NCBI GenBank assembly: GCA_038317685.1
Contig: JBBQBQ010000002.1
Coordinates: 1-41,149, forward strand
From: JBBQBQ01 sp038317685
Lineage (GTDB): Bacteria > Desulfobacterota > Desulfuromonadia > Desulfuromonadales > DDH964
Direction of reading: 5' to 3'
Length of the DNA: 41,149 bases
Shown: positions 39,405-41,149 of the stretch, piece after piece
How positions within the stretch are numbered: the stretch's first letter is position 1
Layout: every line of letters starts with the position of its first letter
Position numbers and translations under genes: made by a program
Notes under the pieces: generated by a model
Told to the model about the DNA's origin: nothing
The model's database searches: none
Seen by the model: the letters and a program-made list of their open reading frames with translations, nothing else

Positions 39405-41021
39405 CTAATCACTTCCGGTCAGATGAGGTCCAGGTCTGCCCGCGGCCTGGTTAAGGAGGATCAGGGTCAACGGACCGGCGATCCCGTCAGGGGTCAATCC
39501 CTGGCGCAATTGGTAGTCCTTGACCCGCTCCTCCAGGGGAGCATCGAAATTGTCCGAGACCGGTTTGACAGTAGCACCGGGAATCGCCGGAAGGGCATCA
39601 GCCAACCAGACGACCCCCGGATCATTCTTTCCGAAACGCAGATTCTTCAGGTTCGGGAGCGGGGGCCGCCAAAGGAGGGTATATTCCCCCAGCCAGAACC
39701 GATCGAGCTGCCCCCACGAAACAACCTCCACTCTGTCACCCATCGCCAGCACCGCGTCGTTATTGCGCAGTTCGAGGAGCGTCGCGTAGAAAAGACCGCT
39801 GTTGCTGCTGGCGAGCCTTAGGATCGCCGGCAGATTAAGCCTCTGCAGCAGCCGCAGGGTTCCCCTCCCTTTTAAACATTCCAGACCCGCGCTGCCGGCG
39901 GTCTGGCAGATTTCGCCCCCCCCTGCTTCGATTCCCCAGCGACGCAGCAAGGTCTTTTCGGCGGTGGCAAGGTCACTGGCGTGGAGAACCTCTGGTTTCG
40001 GCCAGGAACCCGGTTGTGAGACCGGGACGGGACTGGAGACGGCGGCAACGCTGGCTCCGGCCAGAACTTCCTTCCCTCCCGTTGCAGCAGCGGAAGGAAG
40101 GGATGATGGTTTTGAGGGGCCGCCCAAAAAAGAGCCGCCGGCCACCAGCCCTGCGACGACCAACAAGGTCAGGCAGGCGGTTTGCCAAGAAGAGATCCTC
40201 CAGGGGCGCTGCCGGAAAGGCAGGACTTCACGGGCCGCGGCTTTCACCAGGCCGGCATCGACCTGATGCCGGCCGCGGGTATAGGCGCCAAGGAGCGCCC
40301 GGTCGCACAGGACATTGATCAGTCGCGGAATCCCACGACTGAAACGATGCAGCAGAACGATCGCGGCGGGCGAGAATAGTCCTTGCCGGGCGCCGGCGAC
40401 CGCGAGACGGTGCTGGAGATAGGAGGAGAGGTCCCGGCGCCCCAGCGGGCCAAGATGGTAGCGGGCGGTAATCCGCTGGGCGACCTGCCGCAACTCCGGG
40501 CGGGCCAGCAGGACTCGCAACTCCGGTTGGCCGATCAGAATGATCTGCAATAATTTTCTGGTGTTGGTTTCAAGGTTGGTGAGGAGACGGAGTTCTTCCA
40601 GAACTTCTCCGGAAAGATTCTGGGCTTCATCGACGATCAGGACCGTCGACCGTCCCCGGGCGTTGGAAGCGAGAAGGAACTGGTTCAAATTATCGATGAA
40701 GACCTTGTGGCTGAGGTTGCCAGGGGGGTAGGAGACGCCCAGGTCATCACAAATGGTCGCCAACAACTCGCTGACCGTGAGTTTGGGGTTGAGCACCAGG
40801 GCCACCTGGACCTGCTCCGGAATTTGTTCAAGGAGGCACCGGCAGATAGTCGTCTTGCCGGTGCCGACCTCGCCAGTCAACAAGACGAAGCCCCCGTCCC
40901 CTCGCAACCCGTAAAGGAGGTGCGCCAGAGCTTCCCGATGGTCCACGCTGAGGTACAAATAGCGCGGGTCGGGAGCAATAGTAAAGGGGGCTTCTCGCAA
41001 ACCGAAAAATTCTTGATACAT
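39405..41021 (-). CDS. GspA/ExeA-family AAA ATPase
   Basis: A 538-residue inner-membrane ATPase. The AAA domain has P-loop GEVGTGKT (residues 50-57) and Walker B STVLIVDEAQ. A transmembrane segment near residue 285 (TACLTLLVVAGLVAGG) leads to a periplasmic part ending in a peptidoglycan-binding domain (LRQGLTPDGIAGPLTLILLNQ). It works with GspB. The ATG at 41021 (MYQEFFGLREAPF) is the family start although its ribosome site is weak; the frame extended to 41138 is rejected. The remaining 128 bases to the window end hold no gene I can support. Confidence 0.88.
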   Translation of the reverse strand: MYQEFFGLREAPFTIAPDPRYLYLSVDHREALAHLLYGLRGDGGFVLLTGEVGTGKTTICRCLLEQIPEQVQVALVLNPKLTVSELLATICDDLGVSYPPGNLSHKVFIDNLNQFLLASNARGRSTVLIVDEAQNLSGEVLEELRLLTNLETNTRKLLQIILIGQPELRVLLARPELRQVAQRITARYHLGPLGRRDLSSYLQHRLAVAGARQGLFSPAAIVLLHRFSRGIPRLINVLCDRALLGAYTRGRHQVDAGLVKAAAREVLPFRQRPWRISSWQTACLTLLVVAGLVAGGSFLGGPSKPSSLPSAAATGGKEVLAGASVAAVSSPVPVSQPGSWPKPEVLHASDLATAEKTLLRRWGIEAGGGEICQTAGSAGLECLKGRGTLRLLQRLNLPAILRLASSNSGLFYATLLELRNNDAVLAMGDRVEVVSWGQLDRFWLGEYTLLWRPPLPNLKNLRFGKNDPGVVWLADALPAIPGATVKPVSDNFDAPLEERVKDYQLRQGLTPDGIAGPLTLILLNQAAGRPGPHLTGSD

Positions 41022-41149
41022 AGTGGTGGTGTCCGTATGGATTGGCGGCTCGGGGTAAACGCTGCTGGCGGCTTTGGAAGAGGTTTCCAATCCCAAAAGT
41101 ACTTTACCGGAACCAGCCAAGGCTTCGGGACGTAACAACCCGCCGCGCC

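Overview
The window looks like a stretch of a Desulfuromonadales/Geobacterales-type (deltaproteobacterial) chromosome of moderately high GC. This is an inference from gene content and order: a rimP-nusA-ylxR/L7Ae-infB-ylxP-rbfA-nrnA-truB-rpsO-pnp unit that continues into an M16 peptidase and dut, a four-subunit 2-oxoacid:ferredoxin oxidoreductase (korDABC), an archaeal-type phosphoglycerate mutase homologue, and a GspA/GspB pair. I ran no database search.

Region by region. 1-1890 is accessory DNA. It holds two divergently transcribed paralogous small genes of unknown function, a ribbon-helix-helix gene and a coupled 26-codon ORF. A 28-bp site at 1140-1167 closely resembles a Xer/dif site, and a 26/27 repeat of its left half lies 950 bp away at 182-208. 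This is the layout expected of a small element integrated at dif by the host XerCD recombinases; xerD itself lies at 27646-28533. 1891-5372 carries tRNA-Val(CAC), gltX, a MEMO-family gene, a TSUP transporter gene and tRNA-Cys(GCA). A lone plus-strand monoheme cytochrome gene follows at 5544. From 19.7 kb down to 5.9 kb, a nearly uninterrupted minus-strand block covers translation factors, ribosome maturation, RNA decay, dUTPase, YciO/Sua5, a PDZ protein and a small Cys-tailed protein. 19.8-23.6 kb is an RNA-modification cluster (rlmD, an unknown gene, trmJ, rsmE) plus a Pol III chi-like gene. 23.7-26.3 kb is korDABC. 26.4-29.4 kb holds the phosphoglycerate mutase homologue, xerD, a zincin and a hotdog thioesterase. 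29.5-32.0 kb is an NtrC-type two-component pair. 32.1-34.1 kb is an AEC transporter overlapping a GT2 glycosyltransferase. 34.1-35.3 kb is a tandem pair of XRE-cupin regulators. 35.4-38.6 kb is bioB-bioD-bioA behind a consensus promoter overlapped by a BirA-like operator. 38.6-41.0 kb is gspA-gspB.

How it works together: almost all housekeeping genes from 2 to 32 kb read leftward. That is what would be expected if the replication terminus (dif) lies at the left end and forks arrive from the right. Promoters with near-consensus hexamers were found for tRNA-Val, tRNA-Cys, gltX, the rimP operon, the XRE-cupin pair and bioB. The rimP-nusA-infB operon has an intrinsic terminator inside its short leader, suggesting attenuation. 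The strongest candidates for something new are the dif-flanked module with its paralogous gene families, the duplicated XRE-cupin regulators that share a recognition helix but differ in the sensor domain, and the unknown genes at 5869-6264 and 21115-21522.
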